Shown piece by piece: positions 63,701 through 64,000 of a stretch of DNA of 64,000 nucleotides. Under the pieces are notes generated by a model. It worked only from the letters and a program-made list of their open reading frames with translations. It was not told the DNA's origin and did not search any database. Numbering within the stretch: the first letter of the stretch is position 1; every line of letters starts with the position of its first letter. This DNA comes from Fratercula arctica (lineage: Eukaryota; Chordata; Aves; Charadriiformes; Alcidae): the NCBI GenBank assembly GCA_947846985.1, contig CANTUZ010000008.1, forward strand, positions 29,903,352-29,967,351. Reading direction: 5' to 3'. Both the position numbers and the translations under genes were made by a program.

Positions 63701-64000
63701 GATGATTCTATTTATTCTTTAATTGAATTTCTGCATCAGTCCAGATGCTGTTTAATTCACTTTATGAATGTGAGATATGAAGACTAGACCATCTAAGTCA
63801 CTTGTTAAACCACAAAAAAAACTTCAAATATTTAAATGAATTTTAATGTAAATTTGAAAAAAATAAAGTTCTATTTGAAATAATGAGATTCAAGAGCAAA
63901 AAAAAAACAACCGACAAAACCAAAACCAACTACCAGCAATGCAACACTGTGTCATCATCCTGGTTTTCTTGAAGACTATTATTCAAAGATAGCCTGCTAT

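Larger units (their letters stand above)
58146..64000 (-). other. HYCC2: Probable long 3' UTR of HYCC2 (FAM126B), coding part beyond right edge
   Basis: 5.85 kb of AU-rich, repeat-poor DNA without a recognisable coding exon on either strand. In conserved synteny the gene next to ORC2 here is HYCC2 on the same strand, known for a long 3' UTR. A minus-strand AATAAA at 58166-58171, followed by a U-rich stretch (plus 58110-58125), would end such a transcript. None of the HYCC2 coding end I recall was found near 64000, so coding exons must lie outside. Contents include A-runs at 60000-60030 and 62930-62952 (A then T) and a 17-bp tandem duplication at 60686-60719. Assignment rests on synteny and the signal. 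Confidence 0.5.

Noticed and set aside
63930..64000. Minus-strand frame open from the right edge to a TAG at 63930-63932, considered as a HYCC2 C-terminus
   Set aside because: The peptide does not resemble the HYCC2 ending I recall, and 22 codons without a stop is easily chance.
1..64000. Search for an undescribed gene system, CRISPR-like arrays, tRNA/snoRNA genes or horizontally acquired genes
   Set aside because: Everything coding fits a known, syntenic vertebrate gene block; no regularly spaced repeats, clover-leaf RNA or foreign-looking coding region was seen by eye. Small RNAs hidden in introns cannot be excluded without a covariance-model search.

Overview
The window is vertebrate nuclear DNA from a bird. 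Supporting signs are long multi-exon genes with GT-AG introns, CpG-island promoters, low repeat density, a CR1 LINE fragment with its typical ATTCTATGA-type 3' end, and a solo LTR of a type I know from neoavian genomes. No bacterial or phage genes, CRISPR arrays or tRNA/rRNA genes were seen. Gene order matches the AOX-BZW1-CLK1-PPIL3-NIF3L1-ORC2-HYCC2 block of human 2q33 / chicken chromosome 7 (established synteny, recalled). Exons were read from the sequence by translation and splice-site matching; genes were named by recalled family sequences, with no database search.

Layout: 1-5853 (+), the last four coding exons of an aldehyde oxidase, probably AOX2, with a solo LTR in an intron. 5854-9100, its 3' UTR and intergenic DNA. 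9100-9854, the BZW1 CpG island, ending in a 100-N assembly gap (9855-9954) that probably holds the first ~82 BZW1 codons. 11232-15274 (+), the other nine BZW1 coding exons. 16762-22196 (-), twelve CLK1 coding exons, convergent with BZW1, with the CLK1 CpG island at about 22980-23930. 26912-30977 (-), PPIL3. 33157-33342, a compact divergent promoter shared by PPIL3 and NIF3L1. 33746-38541 (+), NIF3L1. 42000-57410 (-), all 16 coding exons of ORC2, followed by its CpG island. 58146-64000 is AU-rich and gene-free, best explained as the long 3' UTR of HYCC2 (FAM126B), whose coding part would lie beyond the right edge.

The genes have unrelated housekeeping roles: translation control (BZW1), splicing-factor phosphorylation (CLK1), a spliceosomal prolyl isomerase (PPIL3), a conserved NIF3 metal protein (NIF3L1) and replication-origin recognition (ORC2). 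The link between them is conserved arrangement: two convergent pairs (BZW1/CLK1, NIF3L1/ORC2) and one divergent pair (PPIL3/NIF3L1). Spliced totals support the models: ORC2 569 aa, NIF3L1 377 aa, PPIL3 161 aa if one ATG precedes the first exon seen, and CLK1 at least 497 aa.

The most notable observation is in the aldehyde oxidase. The glutamate that acts as catalytic base in molybdenum hydroxylases is a lysine here, in an otherwise intact reading frame. CLK1 is also unusual: it has a long basic C-terminal tail, and the usual start codon position reads AAG.
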